From: Flavobacteriales bacterium
GTDB taxonomy: Bacteria; Bacteroidota; Bacteroidia; Flavobacteriales; Schleiferiaceae
NCBI GenBank assembly: GCA_017795025.1
Contig: CP051243.1
Span: forward strand, 62,001-126,000
DNA length: 64,000 nucleotides
Direction: 5' to 3'
The position numbers were made by a program, and so were the translations under genes. The notes beneath the pieces are model-generated. The model was not told the DNA's origin and made no database searches. It worked only from the letters and a program-made list of their open reading frames with translations. Shown one piece after another: positions 44,258 through 57,206 of this stretch (its first letter is position 1; every line of letters starts with the position of its first letter).

Positions 44258-44635
44258 ATGGCGAGAATTGCTGGTATAGATTTACCAAAAAACAAGCGAG
44301 GCGTAATTGGCCTTACCTATATCTTCGGCATTGGCCGCAGCCGTGCTGAGAAGATCCTTGATGAGGCCGGAATCGACCCAAATATCAAGGTAAGTGAGTG
44401 GAACGATGATCAATTGACTTCTATTCGTGGAATTATCTCTGATAACTACCAGGTAGAAGGTGAGTTGCGTTCTGAAATCCAGTTGAATATTAAACGTCTA
44501 ATGGATATCGGTTGTAACCGTGGGATTCGTCACCGTGCAGGTTTACCCCTTCGTGGTCAGCGCACTAAGAATAACTCACGTACCCGTAAAGGACGTCGTA
44601 AGACTGTTGCCAACAAGAAAAAGGCCACTAAATAA
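44258..44635 (+). CDS. rpsM: 30S ribosomal protein S13
   Basis: A head protein that bridges to the large subunit and contacts P-site tRNA. The 125-residue product has the start [26 protein letters not shown], the helix-two-turn-helix middle and the basic tail [22 protein letters not shown] (two motifs [11 protein letters not shown] and [10 protein letters not shown]). It is 12 bp after rpmJ. Confidence 0.97.
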   Translation: MARIAGIDLPKNKRGVIGLTYIFGIGRSRAEKILDEAGIDPNIKVSEWNDDQLTSIRGIISDNYQVEGELRSEIQLNIKRLMDIGCNRGIRHRAGLPLRGQRTKNNSRTRKGRRKTVANKKKATK

Positions 44636-44647
44636 TACTGACGCATC

Positions 44648-45040
44648 ATGGCAAAGAAGCAAGGAAAAGTTACAAAGAAGCGTAATGTTGTGGTTGAGGC
44701 AGCCGGTGAGGCTCATATCAACGCTTCATTCAATAATATCATTATCTCGCTTACCAATACACGCGGTCAAGTTATTTCTTGGTCAAGTGCTGGTAAAATG
44801 GGATTCCGTGGCTCTAAGAAAAACACTCCTTACGCTGCTCAAATGGCAGCAGAGGATTGTGCTACTAAAGCAGCCGAATACGGATTGAAGAAGGTTAAGG
44901 TTTACGTAAAAGGTCCAGGTAATGGTCGTGAATCTGCTATTCGTAGTATCCATAACAGTGGAGTAGAGGTTACTGAAATCGTTGACGTAACACCAATTCC
45001 GCACAATGGATGTCGTCCCCCAAAGAGAAGAAGAGTTTAA
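44648..45040 (+). CDS. rpsK: 30S ribosomal protein S11
   Basis: S11 lies in the platform and helps select tRNA in the E site. The 130-residue protein shows [43 protein letters not shown] (two motifs [14 protein letters not shown] and [20 protein letters not shown]) and the C-terminal [15 protein letters not shown]. It lies 12 bp after rpsM and 22 bp before rpsD. Confidence 0.97.
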   Translation: MAKKQGKVTKKRNVVVEAAGEAHINASFNNIIISLTNTRGQVISWSSAGKMGFRGSKKNTPYAAQMAAEDCATKAAEYGLKKVKVYVKGPGNGRESAIRSIHNSGVEVTEIVDVTPIPHNGCRPPKRRRV

Positions 45041-45062
45041 TCATCATTTAGATTAAAGAGTA

Positions 45063-45668
45063 ATGGCTAGATACAGAGGCCCCGTTTCCAAGATTGCACG
45101 TAAATTCCAAGACCCTATTTTCGGTCCTGACCGTGCCTTAGAAAGAAAAAACTATCCTCCCGGTCAGCACGGTCCTAACCGTCGCCGTGGGAAGAAATCA
45201 GAGTACGCCATCCAGTTGGCAGAAAAGCAAAAAGCGAAGTATACTTACGGTATTTTAGAACGTCAGTTCGCGAATATGTTCGATCGTGCTTCACGTGCTA
45301 AGGGTATTACCGGTGAGGTATTATTACAGTTATGTGAAAGTCGTCTGGATAATATCGTTTACCGATTGGGTATTGCTCCTACTCGTCGTGCTGCACGTCA
45401 GTTAGTAGGACACCGTCACATTACTGTTAATGGTGAGGTGATGAACATCCCTTCTTATCAGGTGAAAGTTGGTGAAGTGATTGCTGTGCGTGAGAAGTCA
45501 AAATCTATGCAAGTAATTAGTGATTCACTATCTACTCGTAAAGAGCCATTAGAATGGTTAGAGTGGAACGAATCTTCACACAGCGGAAAAATGTTAAGTG
45601 TGCCTATGAGAGCTCAAGTTCCTGAGAATATTAAGGAGCAGCTTATCGTAGAATTGTACTCTAAATAA
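45063..45668 (+). CDS. rpsD: 30S ribosomal protein S4
   Basis: A primary 16S rRNA binder that nucleates the 5' domain; in E. coli it represses the alpha operon. The 201-residue protein begins [22 protein letters not shown] and has the S4 RNA-binding motif [34 protein letters not shown] (two motifs [12 protein letters not shown] and [14 protein letters not shown]). The N-terminal zinc-binding cysteines of some S4 proteins are absent. Confidence 0.97.
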   Translation: MARYRGPVSKIARKFQDPIFGPDRALERKNYPPGQHGPNRRRGKKSEYAIQLAEKQKAKYTYGILERQFANMFDRASRAKGITGEVLLQLCESRLDNIVYRLGIAPTRRAARQLVGHRHITVNGEVMNIPSYQVKVGEVIAVREKSKSMQVISDSLSTRKEPLEWLEWNESSHSGKMLSVPMRAQVPENIKEQLIVELYSK

Positions 45669-45691
45669 TTAATAATCTTAATCCTACCCTT

Positions 45692-46684
45692 ATGGCGATT
45701 TTAAATTTCCAGAAGCCTGACCAGGTGATCATGAACCAAGCGACCGATACTGAAGGTCAATTTGAGTTCAGGCCTTTGGAGCCCGGATACGGCTTAACCG
45801 TAGGTAATGCACTTCGTCGGGTTCTTTTGTCATCTCTAGAGGGCTTTGCTATCACTTCTGTTCGAATCGAAGGAGTTGATCACGAGTTCTCAACCATCAA
45901 AGGTGTGGTAGAAGACGTTACTGAAATCATTTTGAACTTAAAGCAAGTTCGTTTTAAGCGTCAAATTGAGGAAAACGAATCTGAAAGCATTAACGTTAAT
46001 ATCAGCGGACAAGAGCGTATCACGGCAGGTGACCTCGGGAAATTCGCCAGCTCTTTCCAAGTTCTAAATCCAGATTTGGTAATCTGTAACTTGGATGCTT
46101 CAGTAAGCATCAATATGGACCTTACTATTGATAAGGGTCGTGGGTATGTTCCAGCTGAAGAGAATAAAAAGAGTGGTGCACCTATTGGTACTATTGCTGT
46201 TGATGCCATCTATACTCCTATTAAAAATGTGAAGTATAGCATCGAGAATTATCGTGTAGAACAAAAAACGGACTACGAAAAATTAATTCTGGATATTACC
46301 ACTGATGGTTCCATTCACCCTAAGAAAGCCTTAACTGAGGCTGCAAAGATTTTAATCCAGCACTTCATGCTTGTTAGCGATGAGAAGATTTCCCTAGAGG
46401 ACAATACTTCTTCCGAAGCTGATAAGTATGATGAGGAAATCTTACATATGCGTCAGTTACTTAAGACCAAGCTTGTAGACATGGATCTTTCGGTTCGTGC
46501 CTTAAATTGCTTGAAAGCTGCCGAAGTAGATACCTTAGGTGACTTAGTGACTTATACCAAGAGCGACTTAATGAAGTTCCGCAACTTTGGTAAGAAGTCA
46601 TTAACCGAGCTTGATGAGTTAGTAGAGAGTAAAGGACTAACCTTCGGTATGGATATTTCGAAATACAAATTAGACAAGGACTAG
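45692..46684 (+). CDS. rpoA: RNA polymerase alpha subunit
   Basis: RpoA forms the dimer on which the polymerase core assembles and reads UP elements and activators through its C-terminal domain. The 330-residue protein has the N-terminal domain signatures [20 protein letters not shown] and [16 protein letters not shown] and the CTD (about 250-325) with [22 protein letters not shown] and [18 protein letters not shown]. Length is normal. It starts 23 bp after rpsD and is followed by rplQ after seven bases. Confidence 0.98.
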   Translation: MAILNFQKPDQVIMNQATDTEGQFEFRPLEPGYGLTVGNALRRVLLSSLEGFAITSVRIEGVDHEFSTIKGVVEDVTEIILNLKQVRFKRQIEENESESINVNISGQERITAGDLGKFASSFQVLNPDLVICNLDASVSINMDLTIDKGRGYVPAEENKKSGAPIGTIAVDAIYTPIKNVKYSIENYRVEQKTDYEKLILDITTDGSIHPKKALTEAAKILIQHFMLVSDEKISLEDNTSSEADKYDEEILHMRQLLKTKLVDMDLSVRALNCLKAAEVDTLGDLVTYTKSDLMKFRNFGKKSLTELDELVESKGLTFGMDISKYKLDKD

Positions 46685-46691
46685 TTAACCG

Positions 46692-47294
46692 ATGAGACAC
46701 GGAAAGAAAATAAATCATCTTAGCAGAAAATCTGCACACAGAAAAGCTATGTTAGCCAATATGGCCAATAGCTTAATCGAGCACAAACGAATTAATACCA
46801 CCGTTGCTAAAGCAAAGGCATTAAAGTTATTCGTTGAGCCATTAATCACCAAGTCAAAAGATGATACTACACACAATCGTCGTATCGTTTTCTCTTACCT
46901 AAAAAATAAGACTGCCGTTACAGAATTGTTCCGTGAGGTTGCAGCTAAGGTTGGAGACCGTCCCGGTGGTTACACCAGAATTATCAAAACCGGTACTCGT
47001 TTAGGCGATAATGCCGAAATGTGTATGATTGAATTGGTGGACTTCAACGAGCTTTATACCAATGCTAAGAAAGAAGCTACCAAATCTAAGCGTCGTCGTC
47101 GCGGTGGTTCTTCAAAAGCTAAAGCTGAAGCAACTCCAGCTGCCGAAGTGGTTGAAGAAACAAAGTCAGTTGAAGAAACTGCTGAAGCTGCTCCAGCAGA
47201 AGAAGCTCCTGCAAAAGAGGAGGCTCCAAAGGCTGAGGCTAAAGATGCTCCGGCAGAAGATTCATCTAATGAAGAAGAAAAGAAAGGCGAGTAA
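46692..47294 (+). CDS. rplQ: 50S ribosomal protein L17 with acidic C-terminal extension
   Basis: L17 lies at the bottom of the large subunit next to the tunnel exit. Residues 1-about 120 are the canonical domain ([55 protein letters not shown]). After the basic segment KSKRRRRGG the protein continues for about 65 residues of low-complexity Ala/Glu/Pro/Lys sequence, giving 200 residues against 127 in E. coli. The tail shares AEEAPAKEE with the N-terminal extension of S1. It is the last gene of the ribosomal cluster. Confidence 0.97.
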   Translation: MRHGKKINHLSRKSAHRKAMLANMANSLIEHKRINTTVAKAKALKLFVEPLITKSKDDTTHNRRIVFSYLKNKTAVTELFREVAAKVGDRPGGYTRIIKTGTRLGDNAEMCMIELVDFNELYTNAKKEATKSKRRRRGGSSKAKAEATPAAEVVEETKSVEETAEAAPAEEAPAKEEAPKAEAKDAPAEDSSNEEEKKGE

Positions 47295-47318
47295 TTGAAT
47301 TTCTTGAAAGTATATCGA

Positions 47319-47352
47319 AGGGATAAGGACATTAGTTCTTATCCCTTTTTTT
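47319..47352 (+). terminator. Terminator of the ribosomal cluster
   Basis: A 9-bp stem AGGGATAAG (47319-47327) / CTTATCCCT (47338-47346) with a 10-nt loop is followed by seven T (47346-47352). It closes the rpsL-rplQ transcript. The last T bases are also the start of the carA promoter's -33 box (47351-47353). Confidence 0.88.
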
Positions 47353-47381
47353 GTGCATGAATGCTTTTGGGATTAACTTTG
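47351..47381 (+). promoter_or_regulatory. carA promoter fused to the rplQ terminator
   Basis: TTG (47351-47353), 20-bp spacer, TAACTTTG (47374-47381). Both boxes and the spacing match the Bacteroidota consensus. The TTG is the end of the upstream terminator's T-tract. The expected start is about 12 bp before ATG 47397, so the leader is very short. Confidence 0.7.
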
Positions 47382-47396
47382 AACAGTTTTTAGCGC

Positions 47397-49794
<2,398 letters not shown>

Positions 49795-49806
49795 TAGTAG
49801 TAAGTC

Positions 49807-51111
49807 ATGGAAAATTTAAAAGAGCATTTTTCTACCAAAATTGGTCCGGCGGCAGCTGAAATCAAAGAGTTTTTAGCCGCTCATGGGGATAAAGTGGTAG
49901 GTGAAGTTAAGATTAGTCAATTATACGGTGGTATGCGAGGCGTAAAAGCTTTAATTACCGAAACCTCAAAGCTTGACCCCGCAGAGGGAATTCGCTTCCG
50001 CGGATATTCCATTCCCGAACTACAGGATTTACTACCCAAGGCTCCAGGAGGTAACGAGCCTTTACCAGAAGGCATCTTTTACCTAATGCTCTTTGATGAA
50101 CTTCCAACACCTGAAGCAGTTGCTTCTATCACCAAGGAGTGGCAAAGCCGCGCGGAAGTTCCTCAACACGTTTTTGATGTACTTGATGCTCTGCCAACCG
50201 ATACGCATCCCATGACTCAGTTCGTGAGTGGGATTATGGCGCTTCGTACCGAAAGTGAATTCCATAATGCTTATCGCGATGGCATTAATAAAAAGGACTA
50301 TTGGCAGCCTACCTACGAGGATGTGATGAATCTTATCGCTCGCCTTCCTCGCGTAGCCGCCTATATTTATCGCCGTACTTACCATAATGGCGATCATATT
50401 GCTCCCGATTTAAGTTTAGATTGGGGAGGTAACTTTGCCCATATGCTTGGCTTCAACAACGAAGAGTTCCGTGAGCTGATGCGCATTTACCTTACTATTC
50501 ACTCTGATCATGAAGGTGGGAATGTTTCTGGACACACCATTCATCTTGTTGGCTCGGCCCTAAGCGATGCTTACCAATCCTTTGCCGCTGGAATGAACGG
50601 TTTGGCCGGTCCATTGCATGGATTAGCTAATCAAGAAGTTATTCGCTGGACTTTAGGAATGATTGAGGAGCTTGGCGGTGGTTTGCCATCGAAAGATGCT
50701 ATTGAAGGTTTCGTTCGCAAAACCCTTGATGAAGGAAAAGTTATTCCTGGGTTTGGACACGCCGTATTGCGTAAAACAGACCCACGCTACACAGCTCAAC
50801 GCGAGTTTGCTTTAAAGCATATGCCAGAGGATGAATTGTTCCTAGTGATTAGCCGTATTTATGAGGTAGTTCCTAGTGTGCTTAATGAACTTGGTAAGGT
50901 GAAAAACCCTTGGCCAAATGTTGACGCCCATAGTGGTCAGCTCCTGATGCACTACGGCCTCACCGAGTACGATTTTTATACCGTGTTATTTGGTGTGAGT
51001 CGCTCTCTTGGTACTTTAGCTAGCTTAATTTGGGACCGTGCTTTAGGTATGCCTATTGAAAGACCAGGCTCTACTACCACCAAGCTTTTGAAAGAAGAAT
51101 TTGGGAGTTAA
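49807..51111 (+). CDS. gltA: Citrate synthase, mitochondrial-type
   Basis: This enzyme makes citrate from oxaloacetate and acetyl-CoA at the entrance of the TCA cycle. The 434-residue product resembles eukaryotic (mitochondrial) citrate synthase more than the hexameric E. coli type: note [23 protein letters not shown] and [20 protein letters not shown] (the mitochondrial consensus is nearly identical). Catalytic residues are in HSDHEGG (His), [14 protein letters not shown] (His) and NVDAHSG (Asp). It lies 12 bp after eno and ends at a strong terminator. Likely dimeric and lacking NADH allostery, by family analogy. Confidence 0.95.
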   Translation: MENLKEHFSTKIGPAAAEIKEFLAAHGDKVVGEVKISQLYGGMRGVKALITETSKLDPAEGIRFRGYSIPELQDLLPKAPGGNEPLPEGIFYLMLFDELPTPEAVASITKEWQSRAEVPQHVFDVLDALPTDTHPMTQFVSGIMALRTESEFHNAYRDGINKKDYWQPTYEDVMNLIARLPRVAAYIYRRTYHNGDHIAPDLSLDWGGNFAHMLGFNNEEFRELMRIYLTIHSDHEGGNVSGHTIHLVGSALSDAYQSFAAGMNGLAGPLHGLANQEVIRWTLGMIEELGGGLPSKDAIEGFVRKTLDEGKVIPGFGHAVLRKTDPRYTAQREFALKHMPEDELFLVISRIYEVVPSVLNELGKVKNPWPNVDAHSGQLLMHYGLTEYDFYTVLFGVSRSLGTLASLIWDRALGMPIERPGSTTTKLLKEEFGS

Positions 51112-51131
51112 AAAACCCAAGCCATAATAAG

Positions 51132-51161
51132 AAAGCCAGCTAATTAAGCTGGCTTTTTTTT
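51132..51161 (+). terminator. Terminator of the carA-eno-gltA operon
   Basis: A perfect 9-bp stem AAAGCCAGC (51132-51140) / GCTGGCTTT (51148-51156) with a 7-nt loop continues into a T-tract through 51161. It lies 21 bp after the gltA stop. Confidence 0.9.
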
Positions 51162-51297
51162 ACCCCAATTTGGTTTAACCAGCTGCAGGTGCTGTAAAAT
51201 GTGTACGACAAAAGTCAAAATCAATTGACATTATAATGCCCTAGTACTTACAGTTTTATGCCTTTTGCATGAGTTTATTTGTGATAAAATCATGCAT

Positions 51298-54200
51298 ATG
51301 AAAACGCTAAAACTACTGCTACTACTCTTTTTGGTTTCCAACTTACAGGCTCAAAATTTGGCTTCTGCTTTTGTAGAAGGAGATTTCAGTTTTGACCAGG
51401 CGGGGCAGTTTAACGGGAAGAACGGATTTAGTCAATCACATCCCGAGGCCTTAGCATCCCATTGCATGTGGTCGACCGATACGGCCATTTACCTGTTTGG
51501 AGGATCTACTAAGGACCCTTCGCAGGGAAATGCCTTAGTACTTAGTAACAGATTGTGGAAATACACCACTAGTGCTGGCTGGGAGCTCATTAAAGGTTCA
51601 ACTGGAACAGTAAGGGTTGACACGACCTCTAGCACCCCCGTTTATAATGGAGTGTCTGATTTGCTTTATGGGAGTCCGGGTGTTGGTTCAGCCGCCAATT
51701 TTCCAGGAGCAAGAGCAGGAGCTGCCTATACCAGTGATGGTAATGGCGGTTTTTTTATGTACGGAGGTTACGGCCTGGGTTATAATGGCAGTGGCAAGGC
51801 CGTGGGAACCTTGGAAGATTTATGGCATTTCGATGGAAGCAATTGGACCTGCTTAATGGATTATCTTTCTGTTGGGCGGAGTCCCGTTTACGGGACTAAA
51901 GGCCAAGCAGATCCAGCAAATACCCCTGGGTCCCGAGCCGCTTCGGCACTTTGGTATAAAGATGGTTCTCTGTATTTGTTTGGGGGAGCGCATACGGTAT
52001 TTACATCTGATAATGCAATAGGGCCAAATCTATTCAGTCTTGGGAATATGACCACGAAAAATGACCTATGGCGCTTTGATTTAAGTACCCATCAATGGAC
52101 TTGGGTGGATGGGGCTACCACTGCTCACAATTTGGCTACTCAAAATGGAGCCACATATACCCATCCTCCAAGCACTGCTGGGGCCAGCTATTGTATAGGG
52201 GCTAATGGAGATTTTTACCTCTATGGCGGGTATGAGTACTGGTTTAAAAATGGAAGTACGGATCATTATGCTCCAGGTGAAGCGCTTTGGAAATACAATG
52301 TTTCTAGCGGCTGGACCTTACTAGGAGGGGTTCCAAATGCCATTAATGGTCCTACTATGTCACCTGGCATTCAGGCCTGGGCACCTTTAATAGAGTTTAA
52401 TGGATCCTTATATATTTTTCCTGGAATATACAGCCATAATGGTATCCAAAACCAAACTAGAATTCAATCCTCGATCTTTAAGTGGGATGGCAGTAATTGG
52501 CAAACGGTAAAAGCCTGCGCCAATGAGGTAGAACCAGGCTTAGCTTTTCAGAACAATGCTTGTCTTGGCAATGCTGGTTCGGGCGCTGTTGTATTATTTA
52601 AAGATGAGATTTTTCATTATGGGGGTGTGGGAGATAGGAATCCCATAAAATATTCGGCGCGTTTGAGCCGATTTAACGGTCAGAATTTCGCAACCGTAAG
52701 TTCTTTGCCCGATAACACTACTTCTTATTTTGATAGCCAAACCATGACGGCCTCACTTCCTGGAAGTTTGTACCAAGCAGCAACTGCTTTTGATGACAGC
52801 ACCAGAACTCTATATGTATACGGTGGGGATAATAGCGAAAATGGTTTGTTCGCCAATTTATGGCAATACAAAGATGGACAGTGGACCTGGTTATTTGGGC
52901 CAGGGTCATCCTCAACCACAAGAGCAGTTTATGGAACGCAAGGTGTCGCATCTTCATCCGTTACTCCCGGCGCTCGAATGTCGGCCGGCATGTGGTGTGC
53001 TAATGGTTATCTCTGGCTTTTTGGGGGTCGAGGTTATGATACCAACGGGAGTTTAGGGCGGATGAGCGATTTGTTTCGCTACGATTTAACTACCGGACAA
53101 TGGACCTGGATAAAAGGTCCCAAAACGATATCTGGGGCAGGGAGCTTCGGAACGAAGGGTCAGGCCAACAGCACCAATAACCCGCCCGGAATAAGTGGGA
53201 TGAAGGTTTGGAAACCCAGTTCATCAGGAAATACCACCTATCTCTATGGAGGCATAGCTAATGGAACCAATAATTACCACGATGCGGTTTGGAAGTTTGA
53301 TGGTGCGGATTGGACTTGGGTAGCGGGATCAAGCTCCCCCAAAGCGGTTCCGGTTTTTGGGACTACCGGTTCCTTTAGTGCTAGCAATACACCAGGGGCG
53401 CGATTAAACTTTGCACTAGCTCAAGCCCCGGACGGGTTTTATGTATATGGTGGCGAGGTTTGTATGCTGCGTTCTGGAGCAAGTACTCCGGTATACAATA
53501 ATCACCTGTGGTTTTTCGATGTTAACCTTGAGCAATGGAAATTTCTAAAAGGCAGTATATCGGCTGTTCAGAATACGCCCTCATATGCAGTAAGCAGCCT
53601 TAACGGAAGCTCCGTTAATCCGGGTTTTGTGCGAGGGGCCAGCGCCTGGTTTTCAAATGGCCATTTGTATGTATTTGGGGGGCAAGTGTACAATGGCAGT
53701 GGATTGTTTGTGTCGAATAATCTTTGGGAATGGGACGGGAGCAATTGGGCTTGGCTTAGTGGTGGCCAAACAATTCCTGCCATTCAACAAACTTCCGTTT
53801 ATTCAGAGACCAAGCATTTCAACTTTAATAATAGTCCCTATCCCAGGTATTACTCCTTAGCTTGGAAAGATGGAGAGGTCTTTTACCTGGCCAAGGGAGC
53901 GAGTACTAGTTCGACTAGCACCATTGTAGCAATGGATGACATTTGGGCCTTTGAAACCGGGAATATTTGGAATGGAACCGCTTGGAGTAAAGGGCTCCCA
54001 AATTCAAAAACGGAGAATGCTCAAATTGTCTCTTCAACGGCAGTAGCCAACGATATTCAAATTAATTCTTTGTTAGTCGATGCGGATGAAGCGCTGAATA
54101 TGGGGACCAACACCTTAAAAATAGCCGGGGATCTGAATAATTACGGAAGCCTAAATAGTACCGGTGAAATACACTTTAATGGCTCCGGAACTCAATCTCT

Positions 54201-55749
54201 TTATGGAAACGATTTGCAGATTAGTGATTTTCTAATCGTAGAATCAGGGAGTGTTTTGCAGGGAAACGGTAAAATAAAGACAAACGCCAGCGGAGCGTCG
54301 AGTTATGGACAGATAGTGAATTGGGGAGAGATTTTAGGGGAAGTGGAATTCGCCTATTATATGCCTCTAGCTAGCGGGGAGAACAATGCACAATACCTGC
54401 ATATCGGCAGCATATTTAGTGGGGCGACCCTCAGTTTAATTACTTCTAGTGCCAGTGGAATAGCCCAAACAGGGAATGGCAATGCTGCGCAAAACACCAT
54501 CTGGAAATGGGATGCTGGAACGGCGGAATGGCAGTCTCCCGCGGGCAGTCAAGCCTTTTCGCCAGGAACTGGGTATTCCGTTTATGCCGGAAATAGTTCT
54601 TACGGGAACTTCCTTTTAGCTTCGGGCCAGGCCGAGAGCTTTAAAATGAAAGGCAATCTAGAGAATAGTAATTCCCTAAATGTTAGCCTCAATTACAATG
54701 ATGGAACCAATAGCTCAGCTTTATTTGTAAATAATGTCCCTGGAGCCATCGAAGGCTGGAATTTTGTGGCTAATCCATTTTCGCACAGCATTAGTGTAGA
54801 GAGCCTACTGGATGGCCTAGACTTTCGGTCGATTTACGTTTGGGATGGAAAAAATAATCGTTATGCATCCGTAAATGTTTCGGACCCTAATAATATCAGC
54901 TACACCAATGGTGGTTCCCTTTTTATTCCTCCTGGTCAGGGCTTCTTTTTTCAGTACAGTGAGCAGGATTGGATAAATTCAAGTGTCTTAACTTTTGATA
55001 GATCGCAATTGTATGCGAACCAAAGCCCCATTTACTTAAAGTCTGCAGGTAACAGTTCCGAAGGGATTCGTTTGCAAATAAGGCATCGAGACTCCATCAG
55101 CGTAAGCGATGACGCTTGGCTCGGGTTTCGGGATCAGGCAAGCTCATTATTTGACCAAAAATATGACGCCTGGAAAATCCGTAGTCACGATAAAGAGCTC
55201 ATTTATATCTACACCAAAGGACAAGAGCACAGTATTTCAAACTTTGATTCGGATTCCATCACCTATGTTGATTTGGGAATAGTAGCTAAACACGGGGATA
55301 GCCTCAATTTCCAAGTAATTTTAAAGGACTTAAGGACATTCAATGAAATAGGCTTAGAAGATTTAAAACTTTCTACCGATCAAGATTTAGTGAAGAATTC
55401 CTCCTATGCCTTTGTTCACGACACCGCCATCGAACATCGTTTACGCTTACACTTTGGTCGACGGAACCTCTCCATCAAAGATTATCAAGCAACAAATGCT
55501 GGCTTTAGCTTCTACAATCAAAATGCCCGAATATTCCTAAGTCATTTAAATCCTGAGTCTAAGACCGCTAGGAAAGTCAAAATATTTAACCTCTCCGGCC
55601 TCCTCGTGGAGACAAAAGATTGGGATACTACCATTGAAGATTTGGAAATATTAGTAAATCAAGCAGCGGGGTTCTATCTGGTGCAACTGGAAGAACCAAT
55701 TTCAAAAAACGTGGAGACCTTAAAAGTTATCAAAACTGGAGGGCAGTAG
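51298..55749 (+). CDS. Kelch-type beta-propeller surface protein with T9SS sorting domain
   Basis: A 1483-residue secreted protein. Its signal peptide is MKTLKLLLLLFLVSNLQAQ; an in-frame start at 51265 adds eleven unlikely residues. Residues about 20-880 hold roughly eleven Kelch/galactose-oxidase-like blades, each with a WxWxxG-type end (QWTWVDGATT, QWTWLFGPG, QWTWIKGP, DWTWVAGS), a YGTxGxxxxxxTPGAR link and a GxxYxFGG strand. A second part (about 890-1150) is Gly/Asn/Ser-rich with LQGNGKI-type repeats. The last 75 residues form a T9SS type A sorting domain (KVKIFNLSGLLVET...AAGFYLVQLE). The protein should be exported through the type IX system to the surface or medium. Substrate or ligand unknown. 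Confidence 0.85.
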   Translation: MKTLKLLLLLFLVSNLQAQNLASAFVEGDFSFDQAGQFNGKNGFSQSHPEALASHCMWSTDTAIYLFGGSTKDPSQGNALVLSNRLWKYTTSAGWELIKGSTGTVRVDTTSSTPVYNGVSDLLYGSPGVGSAANFPGARAGAAYTSDGNGGFFMYGGYGLGYNGSGKAVGTLEDLWHFDGSNWTCLMDYLSVGRSPVYGTKGQADPANTPGSRAASALWYKDGSLYLFGGAHTVFTSDNAIGPNLFSLGNMTTKNDLWRFDLSTHQWTWVDGATTAHNLATQNGATYTHPPSTAGASYCIGANGDFYLYGGYEYWFKNGSTDHYAPGEALWKYNVSSGWTLLGGVPNAINGPTMSPGIQAWAPLIEFNGSLYIFPGIYSHNGIQNQTRIQSSIFKWDGSNWQTVKACANEVEPGLAFQNNACLGNAGSGAVVLFKDEIFHYGGVGDRNPIKYSARLSRFNGQNFATVSSLPDNTTSYFDSQTMTASLPGSLYQAATAFDDSTRTLYVYGGDNSENGLFANLWQYKDGQWTWLFGPGSSSTTRAVYGTQGVASSSVTPGARMSAGMWCANGYLWLFGGRGYDTNGSLGRMSDLFRYDLTTGQWTWIKGPKTISGAGSFGTKGQANSTNNPPGISGMKVWKPSSSGNTTYLYGGIANGTNNYHDAVWKFDGADWTWVAGSSSPKAVPVFGTTGSFSASNTPGARLNFALAQAPDGFYVYGGEVCMLRSGASTPVYNNHLWFFDVNLEQWKFLKGSISAVQNTPSYAVSSLNGSSVNPGFVRGASAWFSNGHLYVFGGQVYNGSGLFVSNNLWEWDGSNWAWLSGGQTIPAIQQTSVYSETKHFNFNNSPYPRYYSLAWKDGEVFYLAKGASTSSTSTIVAMDDIWAFETGNIWNGTAWSKGLPNSKTENAQIVSSTAVANDIQINSLLVDADEALNMGTNTLKIAGDLNNYGSLNSTGEIHFNGSGTQSLYGNDLQISDFLIVESGSVLQGNGKIKTNASGASSYGQIVNWGEILGEVEFAYYMPLASGENNAQYLHIGSIFSGATLSLITSSASGIAQTGNGNAAQNTIWKWDAGTAEWQSPAGSQAFSPGTGYSVYAGNSSYGNFLLASGQAESFKMKGNLENSNSLNVSLNYNDGTNSSALFVNNVPGAIEGWNFVANPFSHSISVESLLDGLDFRSIYVWDGKNNRYASVNVSDPNNISYTNGGSLFIPPGQGFFFQYSEQDWINSSVLTFDRSQLYANQSPIYLKSAGNSSEGIRLQIRHRDSISVSDDAWLGFRDQASSLFDQKYDAWKIRSHDKELIYIYTKGQEHSISNFDSDSITYVDLGIVAKHGDSLNFQVILKDLRTFNEIGLEDLKLSTDQDLVKNSSYAFVHDTAIEHRLRLHFGRRNLSIKDYQATNAGFSFYNQNARIFLSHLNPESKTARKVKIFNLSGLLVETKDWDTTIEDLEILVNQAAGFYLVQLEEPISKNVETLKVIKTGGQ

Positions 55750-55755
55750 TTAGAG

Positions 55756-57117
55756 TTACTTGTTCAATATTAAGCGTATCGTACTTCCAGTTTGCCTTGA
55801 TTTGAGAATGTAGATTCCGTTTGGCCCTTCGATTGAAATTTGGTTAGCCTTGAACGCGAAATCAAAGGCCTGTCCTTGAACATTATAAACCTCCCAATCG
55901 GTTTGGTTATGAATGCCATCAATATGAAAAACTTGACCGGAAGGATTTGGATAAACAGAGACCTTAGACACTTGGTCGTTTTTTAAGCTTAGACCTTTGG
56001 CCTGACCAAGAGCTAAAATTAGGCTTGGCGCCTGATTAAAATCGGATCCGGCGGCAAAGAAGTTGCCTTGATTGTCACAAATGATTCCAGATCCTATGCA
56101 TGTTGGAGAGCTGGAGTGATTGTCTATGAATAATTGGTTCCCTAGGGAGTCGCTTTCCACCACAATCATTTCAGTTTCTCCGTTTTCCGGAGCAATCCGA
56201 TAGCCGGTAAATAGATAGGTGTCGTAAGGGGTAACTGCCATATCAAAACAAGCGTCGTTTTTAGGAACTCCGGGCCTTACGTAAAGATCCTGAAGCAGGT
56301 TTAAGTTGCTATCCAAAATGGTTAAGGTAATGTCGAAGCTTACCGAAAAGGCTGAAGCCCCCTCGCCGCCAATAACGATTTGACCCTTAGAATTAAGCGC
56401 TATGGCATTCCCCCCTCGGGTATAACCATTGGAAACAACTACTCTTTTTTGCAGTTGACCATTACTGCTGATTTTACTGACGAGCATATCAAATCGGCTT
56501 GGTAACTCGTAATCTGAAGTGTACACCCAGGCCCCTTGAGCTAAGCCCACAATTTCGTGAGCAACAAAATCAACCGTATCTGTTTGTAAATGACGAGCGA
56601 GGATATTTAGATTGGTATCGAGGATAAGAACCTGCGCCCCTTGATTCGCACCACTTTGAACCCTTATTTGGTTGAGTAGGGCGACTTGGTTTTGTTGATT
56701 TACGGCGAGATCTTGACCAATTACCACCGTATCTCCAGCGCCAAAAAACTTGTGCTGAATGCTACTGCCACTAGTATCCAATACTTCTATCCAAGCACGA
56801 TCGGTGTCGTTCCAAGAACGTTCTCCCGCTATGTAGAGTTTTTGATTGTGATAAAGAATTTGGGCGGCGCTGTAATTCCCCGTTTGGCCATAAACTTTTT
56901 TCCAGATGATGCTTCCTTGAGGATTTAATTTATACAACTGCCATTTGGTGCCGGGAAAGGAATTGGTATCACCATTGGCTAAAAAGTAGATGTTATTACT
57001 CGAATCTAGGCAAAGTTTAGCGGCGGTTTCCAATCGTTGATTGGGTCCGAAATTTTGCCAATTCGCAGACTGGGCAAGGATATTACAGGTAAGTAGAAGT
57101 AATAGGATTGTTCGCAT
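55756..57117 (-). CDS. Secreted beta-rich protein with T9SS sorting domain
   Basis: A 453-residue protein with a signal peptide (MRTILLLLLTCNILAQS) and a body of repeated short beta strands, with NSKGQIVIGGEG- and DSSNNIYFLANG-type segments that resemble WD/SBBP-like propeller blades (delta-60 repeat style). The C-terminus is a clear T9SS type A sorting domain: VSVYPNPSGQVFHIDGI, then WEVYNVQGQ and NGIYILKSRQTG. Function is unknown; probably a surface protein. It converges on the Kelch gene with only six bases between the two stops and no visible terminator for either. Confidence 0.8.
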   Translation of the reverse strand: MRTILLLLLTCNILAQSANWQNFGPNQRLETAAKLCLDSSNNIYFLANGDTNSFPGTKWQLYKLNPQGSIIWKKVYGQTGNYSAAQILYHNQKLYIAGERSWNDTDRAWIEVLDTSGSSIQHKFFGAGDTVVIGQDLAVNQQNQVALLNQIRVQSGANQGAQVLILDTNLNILARHLQTDTVDFVAHEIVGLAQGAWVYTSDYELPSRFDMLVSKISSNGQLQKRVVVSNGYTRGGNAIALNSKGQIVIGGEGASAFSVSFDITLTILDSNLNLLQDLYVRPGVPKNDACFDMAVTPYDTYLFTGYRIAPENGETEMIVVESDSLGNQLFIDNHSSSPTCIGSGIICDNQGNFFAAGSDFNQAPSLILALGQAKGLSLKNDQVSKVSVYPNPSGQVFHIDGIHNQTDWEVYNVQGQAFDFAFKANQISIEGPNGIYILKSRQTGSTIRLILNK

Positions 57118-57206
57118 AAAACGAAAGTAGTAATTGATTCTATTGACTTTATTTTAAACCGCTGTTTTTGATTCTTTTGGATGACTGATTTTCAAAAAAA
57201 TAGAGT

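Noticed and set aside
47029-47298. Leu/Lys/Gln-rich frame overlapping the end of rplQ
   Set aside because: It is the shifted reading of the Ala/Glu-rich L17 tail. L17 is in frame and complete.
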